DNA of 64,000 bases from Oceanobacillus jeddahensis (GTDB taxonomy: Bacteria; Bacillota; Bacilli; Bacillales; Amphibacillaceae), in the NCBI RefSeq assembly GCF_000750635.1, contig NZ_CCDM010000002.1, positions 992,001 to 1,056,000 of the forward strand, in the 5' to 3' direction. A program made the translations under genes and the position numbers. The notes beneath the pieces are model-generated. The model saw nothing but the letters and a program-made list of their open reading frames with translations. It was not told the DNA's origin and made no database searches. This document shows positions 7,234 through 14,489 of this stretch, in pieces. Numbering within the stretch: the stretch's first letter is position 1; each line of letters opens with the position of its first letter.

Positions 7234-7929
7234 ATGATATTTTCATTCAGTAGATTAAATCTGTATGATCAATGTCCATATCGTTTTTTTCAAAAATATG
7301 TTCTTGGAAAAGAAGAACCAATGACACAGCCGCTTGCTTTAGGAAAAGCTGTTCATAAAGCAATAGATAATAAAATTAAAGGGATACCCCACGACCAGGC
7401 CGTTACAAATGGTTTTGTAGAGGCAGACTTTTACCATGAGATTCACTATGACGATATTTCTGATTTGGTAGGGAGAGCTCCAATCACTGTCGGCATGGGC
7501 GAAACAGAAACTTATTTTAAACTGCCTTTATCGTCGCATGAAAATGCACCTATGCTTCAGGGATATATCGATGTAGTCCAGCCCAAAGGCTCTATTGTGG
7601 ATTGGAAAACCAACAGAATCCCTTATGATGTGAGAGAGAGTTATCAAGTCCCTTTATATACATGGGCAATCAGTCAAATAAAAAATATTAAAGCGGTGAG
7701 GGGGAGTTACTATTTCCTTAGATTTAGAAGAGAAAGTAATTACCTTTTTACAGAGAAAGAGATGGAAGAAGCCCGATTATGGGCTCTAAACGTTGCCAAC
7801 GAAATCAATGAAAAGCTGGATCTATATCATTTTTATCCAGACAAATATAAAGATATATTTCCAGCCAAACCATCTCGCTTTTGTAAACACTGTCCTTTTG
7901 CAGCAAATTGTTATAGAAAATTTCAATAA
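7234..7929 (+). CDS. RecB/Cas4-like PD-(D/E)XK nuclease with Fe-S cysteines
   Basis: A 231-residue nuclease. The N-terminal FSFSRLNLYDQCPYRFF helix with Cys14 is typical of AddB/Cas4/RecB-family PDDEXK_1 proteins. Catalytic residues are visible: His41 in GKAVHKAID, Asp113 in GYIDVV, Asp123-x-Lys125 in VDWKT, and Gln138/Tyr142 in SYQVPLYTW. Cys217, Cys220 and Cys226 with Cys14 make a four-Cys iron-sulfur clamp. It probably resects DNA ends to feed the annealing protein at 3952. ATG 7234 is used because AAGGGTG sits 7 bases before it. Specific polarity cannot be read from sequence. Confidence 0.85.
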   Translation: MIFSFSRLNLYDQCPYRFFQKYVLGKEEPMTQPLALGKAVHKAIDNKIKGIPHDQAVTNGFVEADFYHEIHYDDISDLVGRAPITVGMGETETYFKLPLSSHENAPMLQGYIDVVQPKGSIVDWKTNRIPYDVRESYQVPLYTWAISQIKNIKAVRGSYYFLRFRRESNYLFTEKEMEEARLWALNVANEINEKLDLYHFYPDKYKDIFPAKPSRFCKHCPFAANCYRKFQ

Positions 7930-7971
7930 AAGTGAATTTAAATAGCAGATTAAAAAAGGAGAATGATAAAG

Positions 7972-8121
7972 ATGATTACTGAACAATGGGCAGCAGTATT
8001 TCATGTTTTGCATGAAGACCAGCAGGAAAAATTATGGGATATCCTTTTAGATGAAGAAAAAGAAATTGTAAATAAGTATAAGCATTATAAAAACTTAAAT
8101 GATTCAATCAAAAGGAAGTAA
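7972..8121 (+). CDS. Small helical protein, 49 residues, unknown function
   Basis: ATG 7972 follows AAAAAGGAGAATGATAAAG, a strong site. The protein (MITEQWAAVFHVLHEDQQEKLWDILLDEEK...) is acidic at the start, basic at the end and predicted to be two helices. It follows the nuclease gene by 42 bases and probably shares its transcript. No family is recognised. Confidence 0.55.
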   Translation: MITEQWAAVFHVLHEDQQEKLWDILLDEEKEIVNKYKHYKNLNDSIKRK

Positions 8122-8254
8122 ATACTACGAAATGTTCATTACTAAGAGATATAGTTATTGCCAACTATACAAACGTGATGAGTATTTCTAAAATATCCGG
8201 TTCACAGCTAAAGACTGAGAACAGATAAAAATTGCCAGGAAAGGGGAGCGTATT

Positions 8255-8659
8255 ATGGGATATCAGGAAAGTATCGTAGAAATTCAAAATGAATTTATTA
8301 AAAAACAAGTGAAAAATAGCTTCATTCACAAAGCAAACCGAAAGGATTATCCGATGATTGATTTATATGCGTTAATTGAAGTGAAAGAAAACTTTGAAAC
8401 AGAAGTTTTTAATATTGGTAGAAAGAAATTTATCTCTGGCCAATTATATCTATTTATTGGTGGAGAGAGATCTCATCAACGTCTTCTGGAAGATGTAGAG
8501 CAAGAATTAAATATAGGAGGCATTACAAATGTGGTACCAATTGAAGATGTCTTAGAAGTATTTGAAAGTAATTTCAAATGTATTGAAAAGTATGTTTCAT
8601 TATCCATTTTTGAATGCAAAGAGATTACACCTCCAGAGGTTATTTTGAAGAGGAAATAA
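8255..8659 (+). CDS. Hypothetical element protein, 134 residues
   Basis: A soluble alpha/beta protein with no recognised family. ATG 8255 follows AAAGGGGAGCG. It has predicted strands (PMIDLYALIEV, GQLYLFIGG, YVSLSIFECKEI) around helices. It lies between the nuclease and the primase core and ends before a strong terminator at 8717, so it probably belongs to the recombination/replication operon. Confidence 0.6.
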   Translation: MGYQESIVEIQNEFIKKQVKNSFIHKANRKDYPMIDLYALIEVKENFETEVFNIGRKKFISGQLYLFIGGERSHQRLLEDVEQELNIGGITNVVPIEDVLEVFESNFKCIEKYVSLSIFECKEITPPEVILKRK

Positions 8660-8716
8660 TATAAATTACCTGCAGAGAAATTACCGCCAAATACAATCCA
8701 CATAAAGAATACAGTT

Positions 8717-8755
8717 CAGTGAAAACCCTTGTTTTTTAAGCAAGGGTTTTCACTG
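8717..8755 (+). terminator. Perfect 15-bp inverted repeat, probable terminator
   Basis: CAGTGAAAACCCTTG and its exact complement flank a 9-base T-rich loop. The T-run after the stem is absent on the plus strand, so it may instead be a pausing or processing hairpin just before the primase gene, which has its own GGGAGGT ribosome site. Confidence 0.55.
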
Positions 8756-8773
8756 TAAAGGGAGGTAAAAGTA

Positions 8774-9784
8774 ATGGAAGCACGTCAAGAAATACAAGAG
8801 GAAATAAATACTAACATGGATGATTTTTATAAAGCTCTCGACTGGCTTAAAAGATTTTACCATTTTATTTTGATGTATACAAAAGAAGGTAAGCCAGCGA
8901 AAGATTATTTATTAAATAGAAATATAACGGAAGAAACCATGCGAAAGTATTCCATTGGCTATGTACCGGCCAATACAAAATATACGCTGGTTTTTCTAAA
9001 AAGTAAGGGTTTCAGTTACAGAGACCTGGTAAATAAAAAAATACTTCATCGTTATAGAAATGGCCAATTAACCACTCTGTTTAGAGACCGTATTGTTTTC
9101 CCCATTCCGGATTATCAAAATAATACAGTAGGGTTTGGTGGCAGACTTTTATCTAAAAAAGATGATCTGCCGAAATATATAAACTCTGAAGAAAGTAATT
9201 TATTTCAAAGAAAAGATTGCTTATTTGGTTTTGATCTTGCGAAAGAAGATATTCAAAATCAAGGCTATGCAATATTACTTGAAGGATATTTTGATGTACT
9301 TACTGCCTCTCAAAATGGTGTAAAAAATACTGTAGCGAGTTTAGGAACAGCTTTAACGATAAATCAAGCACTATTGCTAAAAAGCGTAACAAAGAATATT
9401 GTCATTGCCTATGATGGAGATAAGGCTGGTAACGAGAACAGTTTTCATGCTGCTGCTCTACTTGATGAGATTGGCTGCAATGTTCGTATTGCTTGTTTTC
9501 CTAATGATTTAGACCCGGATGAGTTAATCATATCGGAGGGAGTTGATTCATTTATGGAAATTGTTAAAGAAGCACAACCTATAGTTGCTGCTTTTATGAA
9601 TTATAAAAAGAATGATTATAATCTATTAGATCCGATTAGCAGGTATGAGTATACGGATGAGGTTTTGAAATTTATTTTAAACTCTAATTTTAATGAACGT
9701 GAAGCATTAAATAAGTTGCAGGAGGTATTAGGAGTATCTCTTGAAACAATTAATAATGAAGTGAAAAGATTTTTAGGAACATAA
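8774..9784 (+). CDS. DnaG-type primase core (TOPRIM) lacking the zinc domain
   Basis: A 336-residue protein corresponding to the RNA polymerase domain of DnaG. The N-terminal part has AKDYLLNRNITEETMRKYSIGYVP, as in DnaG after its zinc domain. The basic primase motif RDRIVFPI (104-111) is followed by GFGGR and KYINSEES. The TOPRIM fold has Glu170-Gly-Tyr-Phe-Asp174 and Asp214-Gly-Asp216-Lys-Ala-Gly, the metal ligands. The C-terminal helicase-interaction domain is short or divergent. The missing zinc ribbon is encoded separately at 5252. The protein would prime synthesis on the element. ATG 8774 follows AAAGGGAGGT. Confidence 0.85.
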   Translation: MEARQEIQEEINTNMDDFYKALDWLKRFYHFILMYTKEGKPAKDYLLNRNITEETMRKYSIGYVPANTKYTLVFLKSKGFSYRDLVNKKILHRYRNGQLTTLFRDRIVFPIPDYQNNTVGFGGRLLSKKDDLPKYINSEESNLFQRKDCLFGFDLAKEDIQNQGYAILLEGYFDVLTASQNGVKNTVASLGTALTINQALLLKSVTKNIVIAYDGDKAGNENSFHAAALLDEIGCNVRIACFPNDLDPDELIISEGVDSFMEIVKEAQPIVAAFMNYKKNDYNLLDPISRYEYTDEVLKFILNSNFNEREALNKLQEVLGVSLETINNEVKRFLGT

Positions 9785-9804
9785 CTTCTACTATTGAAGA
9801 AACT

Positions 9805-9830
9805 AAAGCGCCTTTACCATTAGGCGCTAT
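9805..9830 (+). terminator. Weak hairpin after the primase gene
   Basis: AGCGCCT pairs with AGGCGCT around an 8-base loop. There is no T-run, so termination is uncertain. Confidence 0.35.
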
Positions 9831-9895
9831 ACATAATTTCGGTTGAAGTTTAACTGTTTATCCATATATTAACATGCTATTTTATCTTAATATGT

Positions 9896-9915
9896 GGAAT
9901 ATACGTTCGTATAAT
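9896..9915 (+). promoter_or_regulatory. LexA-type operator overlapping a -10 box
   Basis: GGAATATACGTTCG (9896-9909) matches the Gram-positive SOS box CGAACNNNNGTTCG except in the left arm, and is followed directly by TATAAT (9910-9915). The position, over a promoter in front of a uvrX start, is what SOS control of this gene family would require. Confidence 0.6.
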
Positions 9916-9971
9916 GGGTATAAATAAATATACAAACTTATATTCGTGTCAAGAGGCAGGAGAACAATGTG

Positions 9972-10070
9972 ATGGATAATATTTTTATGATCGACTATTC
10001 GAATGAACCGAGACGTGACATCATGTGTATTGATGTCTTCTGTTATCATTATGTAAATGATATAGTATAG
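9972..10070 (+). pseudogene. 5' remnant of a uvrX-like Y-family DNA polymerase gene
   Basis: ATG 9972 opens MDNIFMIDYSNEPRRDIMCIDV, the conserved N-terminus of UvrX/UmuC-like polymerases, whose DxxSFFASVE active-site segment should come next. Instead the frame runs into FCYHYVNDIV and stops at 10070. Only about 22 codons of homology remain of a gene of about 415 codons. The SOS-type promoter in front is intact. The break point near 10040 marks a deletion or insertion boundary. Confidence 0.7.
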
Positions 10071-10102
10071 TTTACAATAACCACAAAATCCCTATTATAT
10101 AC

Positions 10103-10130
10103 TTGTAACAATAATCATATACAGTATAAT
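10103..10130 (+). promoter_or_regulatory. Promoter for the 10160 small gene
   Basis: TTGTAA (10103-10108) and TATAAT (10125-10130) are separated by 16 bases, 30 bases before a GGGAGGG ribosome site. Confidence 0.55.
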
Positions 10131-10159
10131 TCTTGTAAACTATTTATCGGGAGGGACTC

Positions 10160-10363
10160 TTGAAAGAAAATCAAGAACACTATAGTATATATGTAGAACA
10201 AGCTAAGGATAATAATGATTTAAGATACATGATTACCGAAAATACAACCCCCATGTCTGAAAATATTGCTATCCATAATGTTAACCACCTGAGGACAACT
10301 AACAATAATGCAACTGCAGCACGAAATGGGATAGGAAAACGTAGTCGTTTTAGTAAATATTAA
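10160..10363 (+). CDS. Small protein of unknown function, 67 residues
   Basis: Starts at TTG 10160 after ATCGGGAGGGACTC. The protein is hydrophilic and Asn-rich (NVNHLRTTNNNATAARNGIGKRSRFSKY) with a basic C-terminus that could contact nucleic acid. It has its own promoter and a terminator at 10477. It sits just behind the uvrX break and has no recognised relatives. The good ribosome site, promoter and terminator support it as a real gene despite the non-ATG start. Confidence 0.5.
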   Translation: MKENQEHYSIYVEQAKDNNDLRYMITENTTPMSENIAIHNVNHLRTTNNNATAARNGIGKRSRFSKY

Positions 10364-10476
10364 AAAGTTTTTAATATAGTTAAATTTACTTGTATAAATA
10401 AACATTACTCTATAGTCATTGTCAGCCAAATGTTTAAAAAATGTAAACACAATTAAATATATCTATAGTCACACCT

Positions 10477-10518
10477 AAAACGTCATCGAGCGGTATTTTA
10501 CCGATAGATGACGTTTTT
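10477..10518 (+). terminator. Rho-independent terminator
   Basis: AAAACGTCATC pairs with GATGACGTTTTT around a 19-base loop. Confidence 0.8.
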
Positions 10519-10586
10519 AAGTGAGGTTTTGAGATTGGAATTTTGACTTCTCCCAAATGAATTAATAGATATAAACGCGACACTCT

Positions 10587-10624
10587 AACGTGTTGTTAGC
10601 AATTCTTACCTGACACGTTTTTTT
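10587..10624. terminator. Hairpin with T-run between convergent genes
   Basis: AACGTGT pairs with ACACGTT followed by T. It lies 58 bases past the end of the minus-strand transporter gene and on the plus side reads as a terminator. Confidence 0.6.
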
Positions 10625-10681
10625 ATGGGATACAACGATGGAAAAGAGCAAAGAAGATTTTCTACATTAAGATAGAGACAT

Positions 10682-11635
10682 TTACTTTACTAGTTTTCTA
10701 ATTCTCAATAAACTTTGAGAGGCTATCGCCAATACTGGTAATTCAATTAATGGACCAATTATAAGAGCAAGAGCAATTAATGGTTGGTCAGGGAATGCTG
10801 TTACTACGATGGCTAAGGCGACAGGTGAATTTCTTGCAATGGTTGTCATGTTTAAACTTACTGTATCTTCATAGCTAAACTTAAATACTTTTCCTACCGT
10901 CTGTGCAACAATAAAGTTTATTATGAAAAATAATAAAAGCGGAAGAAGGATTAAAAAGATCACTCCTAAATTATTTATTAGATAATAGCCTTGCGAGGCA
11001 AACATTGCTATAATAGCTAAACACAAAAATACGATTTGCGAGAAAGTAAAAAACGGAATCAGTTTCTTTTCTAAGAATGCTTTCTTTTTATTAAATAAAT
11101 AACGTGTTATATTGGCTAATAAAAACGGGACAAATAAGACAAAAATGACACTTTCTATGATAGTGGATAATCCAACTGTCTCCATTGTGCCTGCAAAAAT
11201 GAACAAATAAACTGGCAGCAACATTACTTGCAAAATTAAGTTAACTGGTAATACCGATGTAGAAAGAGACATATTCCCTTTTGCAATGGATGTAAAGATT
11301 AAATACCAATCTGTACATGGAGTAACTAGAAACAAAATAAAACCGAGCCATAAAGCAGGGTGATCAGACAAAAAAATTGCTCCTAATCCCCAAGCTAACA
11401 TTGGTGTCCATACAAAATTAAGTACAGTACTTGTACCTAAGAATTTCACGTTTTTAAAAGCAACTTTAAGGTTTTGTAATGGAATAGTTAAAAATAACCC
11501 GTACAGCATGAATAATAAAAATGGAAGAATAAAAGCTTCGGCATTCTTTTCAAAGATACTAAACTGTCCTAAAAATAGTCCTACTCCTACTGCTATCAAA
11601 ATCACTACGGATTGAAATTTTTCAATAAAATTCAT
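10682..11635 (-). CDS. Acr3/BASS-family arsenic-resistance-type transporter
   Basis: A 317-residue polytopic protein with about ten membrane segments. Features of the bile acid:sodium symporter/ACR3 superfamily are LVTPCTDWYLIFTSIAKGN with Cys107 in a helix break, and the late TTIARNSPVALAIVVTAFPD motif. In Acr3 proteins a conserved membrane Cys is required for arsenite extrusion, and Cys107 is in the equivalent region. Family members also include other anion carriers, so arsenite is inferred from the neighbouring ars genes. The start at 11635 has GGAGA upstream on the minus strand. It is divergent from the AdaA-like gene. Confidence 0.7.
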   Translation of the reverse strand: MNFIEKFQSVVILIAVGVGLFLGQFSIFEKNAEAFILPFLLFMLYGLFLTIPLQNLKVAFKNVKFLGTSTVLNFVWTPMLAWGLGAIFLSDHPALWLGFILFLVTPCTDWYLIFTSIAKGNMSLSTSVLPVNLILQVMLLPVYLFIFAGTMETVGLSTIIESVIFVLFVPFLLANITRYLFNKKKAFLEKKLIPFFTFSQIVFLCLAIIAMFASQGYYLINNLGVIFLILLPLLLFFIINFIVAQTVGKVFKFSYEDTVSLNMTTIARNSPVALAIVVTAFPDQPLIALALIIGPLIELPVLAIASQSLLRIRKLVK

Positions 11636-11758
11636 ATAATAATCTCCTTCACATAATAGAGGTAGATGTGCACAACCGACCTTTAGTTTTAACTGTACAT
11701 TAACTTTAAAAATACAGCATTATAGATATTGACTTCGAATTTAGAAGGGGAGATTGAA

Positions 11759-12316
11759 TTGAACAAGGAACAATGGAAAGCAATCAAAAATAACGATGAA
11801 AAATATGATGGTATGTTTTATTATGCCTTATCGACAACTAAAACAGTGTGTCGTCCTTCTTGTACAGCTAGAACTCCTAACCCAAAACATGTCATTATCT
11901 ATAAAAATTTAAATTCAGCTATTAACGAAGGATTCAGACCTTGTACTAGATGTAAGTCAAATCAAATGGATTGGCTAGGATATAAAGAGGAAATCACAAA
12001 AGATGTACTGAAATATATACAAGAACACTATAAAGAAAAGATAACTTTAAAATTGCTAGGTAATATTTTGAATAAAAATCCCTACTATATACAACGTAGT
12101 TTTAAAGAAATAAAGGGAAAAACTCCCTTAAATTATATACATCAACTAAGAATACAAGAAGCTAAAAGATTATTTTTCTTTAAAGAATTATCAATAACAG
12201 ATATTGCTTTAGAAATTGGGTATAGTGACAGTACTCAATTCTCTGTAAAGTTCAAAAAACATCAAGGAGTCTCGCCAACTAATTATAGAAATTCATTATT
12301 GGAAAAACAACAATAA
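11759..12316 (+). CDS. adaA: AdaA-type methylphosphotriester-sensing AraC regulator
   Basis: A 185-residue two-domain protein. Residues 1-75 are the Ada zinc domain with Cys31-Arg-Pro-Ser-Cys35 and Cys62-Thr-Arg-Cys65. Cys31 is the expected methyl acceptor, and methylation switches the protein to an activator. Residues 85-180 are an AraC-type double HTH (ITDIALEIGYSDSTQFSVKFKKHQGVSPTNYR). Start TTG 11759 is preferred because AGAAGGGGAG lies 7 bases ahead; a further TTG at 11729 has none. AdaB/Ogt, the usual partner, is not next to it. In B. subtilis AdaA activates the adaptive response to DNA alkylation. Confidence 0.85.
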   Translation: MNKEQWKAIKNNDEKYDGMFYYALSTTKTVCRPSCTARTPNPKHVIIYKNLNSAINEGFRPCTRCKSNQMDWLGYKEEITKDVLKYIQEHYKEKITLKLLGNILNKNPYYIQRSFKEIKGKTPLNYIHQLRIQEAKRLFFFKELSITDIALEIGYSDSTQFSVKFKKHQGVSPTNYRNSLLEKQQ

Positions 12317-12564
12317 TAATCAGAACCCTTATAGGATTATAAACCTTTATTATAAAACAAATACATACACTTAAAAAGTCGTTTGGACAGATGGCGTTTT
12401 TTAGGCTGACAACACTAAGGGCGGATTTTTAAAGAATGTTGAATGTCTTTCGTGTTCGTTCTCTACAGCTTCTGCCTTTATTTCTTAGGTTGACACATCA
12501 GTAAAAATAAAATAAGAAAATAGGTATATATCACAGAATTAAAATATGTCATTCTAAACATTGA

Positions 12565-12741
12565 AAAATATTTAGAAATTTGGAATATGCAGAAGAAGAC
12601 CAGTTTGAAAAATGTTCCATTAACCGACGCATGACAACACTTTTTCGAAGCTATAACCTTTATTCGGGTGTTCAGTGAGTGGATGATATTGAAGTGTTTT
12701 TACCATCAGAAGCTGGGAAAATATTTTTTGAAGCATGGTAA
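12565..12741 (+). pseudogene. Fragment of an unrecognised coding sequence
   Basis: An open stretch without a start reads EYAEEDQFEKCSINRRMTT and on to NLYSGVQ, then an in-frame TGA (probably from TGG) and VDDIEVFLPSEAGKIFFEAW before TAA at 12741. The protein-like composition on both sides of the single stop suggests a decayed gene tail. The family was not recognised. Confidence 0.35.
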
Positions 12742-12824
12742 TAGTTAATTTAGTCAATACCCTATCACTACAGAAGTTTATAAATTATATTATACAAGCT
12801 ATAGTAGCTAATCTTTTATCAGTT

Positions 12825-12856
12825 AAAATGCAAGTAATTTTAGTTACTTGCATTTT
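12825..12856 (+). promoter_or_regulatory. Operator palindrome upstream of the MarR gene
   Basis: Perfect 13-bp arms AAAATGCAAGTAA and TTACTTGCATTTT flank 6 bases. The half-site TACTTGCA recurs at 13362-13380 before the next gene. This suggests autoregulation by the MarR protein encoded 43 bases downstream. Confidence 0.7.
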
Positions 12857-12898
12857 ACAAATAAATATTGTATAACTATTTAAAGAGGTGAATTATAT

Positions 12899-13342
12899 AT
12901 GGAAAATACTCGTGACCTTTTTCAAATGATGACACGTCGATTTGGTCTTTTGAATAAAAATTGTTGTTCAGCAGATGGAATTGATATTTCGTTAATTCAA
13001 AGCCATATTCTTTATGAAATCAATCGTCAATACGCTCCGTCTGTCCAAGAAGTTGCAGAAGCCTTAGGGACGGATATTACTACTTTTAGTCGACAAGTAC
13101 AATCTTTAATAAAAATGAATTTAGTTAATAAGACACCTAGTCTAAATGATCGACGCATTCATACACTTGAGTTAACAAAGGAAGGAACGAATGTAGCTAA
13201 AATTATTGATGAACAGATGAATACTTATTTAGAAGAAATATTTGCCCATATGACTGATTTTGAAAAAGAAACGGTGCTTCGCTCTATTCAGCTACTTAAT
13301 AATACAATGGGTAAAATTGGTTCTTGCTGTGCTCCAAGATAG
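12899..13342 (+). CDS. MarR-family regulator with two vicinal Cys pairs
   Basis: A 147-residue MarR winged-helix protein: VQEVAEALGTDITTFSRQVQSLIKMNLVNKTPSLNDRRIHTLELTKEG is the HTH and wing (about 48-100). It has Cys22-Cys23 in helix 1 and Cys143-Cys144 near the end (GSCCAPR). Paired cysteines are natural ligands for arsenite or a thiol switch, so a trivalent arsenic/antimony or redox signal is likely but inferred. The start ATG follows AAAGAGGTG. Palindromes upstream of this gene and before the flavoprotein (13362) predict that it controls both. No MarR sensor of this kind is part of the classical ars operons. Confidence 0.75.
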   Translation: MENTRDLFQMMTRRFGLLNKNCCSADGIDISLIQSHILYEINRQYAPSVQEVAEALGTDITTFSRQVQSLIKMNLVNKTPSLNDRRIHTLELTKEGTNVAKIIDEQMNTYLEEIFAHMTDFEKETVLRSIQLLNNTMGKIGSCCAPR

Positions 13343-13361
13343 ATAAATTTATAAAAATTAA

Positions 13362-13380
13362 TACTTGCATTTTGCAAGTA
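13362..13380 (+). promoter_or_regulatory. Second MarR-type palindrome, before the flavoprotein gene
   Basis: TACTTGCATTTTGCAAGTA is a perfect 8-bp inverted repeat around TTT. It shares both half-sites with 12825-12856 and ends just before the ribosome site AAAGGAGGAG. Binding here could block elongation or ribosome-site use of the downstream cistron. Confidence 0.7.
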
Positions 13381-13394
13381 AAAGGAGGAGCAAA

Positions 13395-14441
13395 ATGATT
13401 TATGACTCTATCGTCATTGGCGGAGGGCAGGCTGGCCTTGCGTCGGGGTATTACTTAACAAAATACGGATTGAATTATTTAATACTTGAGGCAAATACGC
13501 AAGCAACTGGTTCATGGTCTTATTATTATGATAGTTTAAAGCTCTTCTCTCCTGCACGTTTATCTTCTTTGCCCGGCATGAGAATGAACAGAGACAAACG
13601 AGGATATCCGACTAAAATAGATGTTATCAATTACTTAGATACCTATACCAAACGGTTTAAATTTCCTGTCTTAATCAATCAACGGGTTTATAAAGTTACT
13701 CGTAATCAAAAAGGATTTACTATTGAAACTTCTAATGGAAAATCATATGAAGCAAAAACGATTATTAACGCCACCGGCTCTTTTCATAATCCATATATAC
13801 CGCAAATGAATGGTATGGATACTTTTCGTGGCAATCACCTTCATTCTTCATCTTATCAAAATCCTGATCAGTATATAGGTCAAAGAATAATCGTTGTTGG
13901 AAGTGGAAATTCAGCCGTTCAGATTGCTATGGAATTATCAGAAGTGAGTAACACTACACTTGCAGTTCGAAAGCCTGTGCAGTTAGTAAAACAAAAAATA
14001 TTAGGAATAGATTTACACTATTGGGTGAAGGCAATCGGCTTCGATAAGTTTCCTTTCTGGAGGTTCGGAAAAGAAGTTCCAATTCCCAGCTCAGCAGTTG
14101 ATTTGGCTGGATACAAGGAAAAGTTAGATATTGGTAACCCTAATCAAAAAAAGATGTTCGAGCGTTTCTATCCTGATGGTGTTGTTTGGTCAGAAGGTGA
14201 CCAAGAGCCTGTGGATACTGTGATTTTTGCTACAGGGTATCGCTCTGATTATGGGTATCTAAAATCAATCGAAAAATTTGATGTTGACGGAAGACCGTTG
14301 CAAAGAGCTGGTATCAGCCAGAATACTTCCGGACTTTATTATGTTGGACTTGAAGGGCAACGTTCTTTTTCTTCTGCAACATTAAGAGGGGCTGGCTCTG
14401 ATAGTAAGTTCGTGATAAAGCATATAAGAAGAAATTTATAA
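13395..14441 (+). CDS. FAD-dependent NAD(P)-binding monooxygenase, ArsO/CzcO-like
   Basis: A 348-residue flavoprotein with the FAD motif GGGQAG (9-14), a second dinucleotide motif GSGNSA (169-174) and the ATG-type late motif VIFATGYRSDYG. The architecture is that of small flavin monooxygenases annotated as ArsO or CzcO, which occur in arsenic clusters. The substrate is not established; oxidation of a trivalent arsenical or a thiol compound is possible. ATG 13395 follows AAAGGAGGAGC. It is immediately behind the MarR-type operator. Another member lies at 40396 beside cad genes. Confidence 0.75.
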   Translation: MIYDSIVIGGGQAGLASGYYLTKYGLNYLILEANTQATGSWSYYYDSLKLFSPARLSSLPGMRMNRDKRGYPTKIDVINYLDTYTKRFKFPVLINQRVYKVTRNQKGFTIETSNGKSYEAKTIINATGSFHNPYIPQMNGMDTFRGNHLHSSSYQNPDQYIGQRIIVVGSGNSAVQIAMELSEVSNTTLAVRKPVQLVKQKILGIDLHYWVKAIGFDKFPFWRFGKEVPIPSSAVDLAGYKEKLDIGNPNQKKMFERFYPDGVVWSEGDQEPVDTVIFATGYRSDYGYLKSIEKFDVDGRPLQRAGISQNTSGLYYVGLEGQRSFSSATLRGAGSDSKFVIKHIRRNL

Positions 14442-14489
14442 AGAGGATAAAATAACATTGGTTAGTAAAAATTTGGGAGGATGATGAAC

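Larger units (their letters stand above)
12317..12898. other. 582-base intergenic stretch with a decayed ORF and an operator
   Basis: It contains the degenerate coding fragment at 12565-12741, the MarR-type palindrome at 12825-12856 and otherwise AT-rich sequence without supported genes. Confidence 0.5.

Noticed and set aside
12370..12408. Terminator-like AAAAAGTCG...GGCGTTTTTT after adaA
   Set aside because: The arms do not pair beyond A/T, so the hairpin is not convincing.
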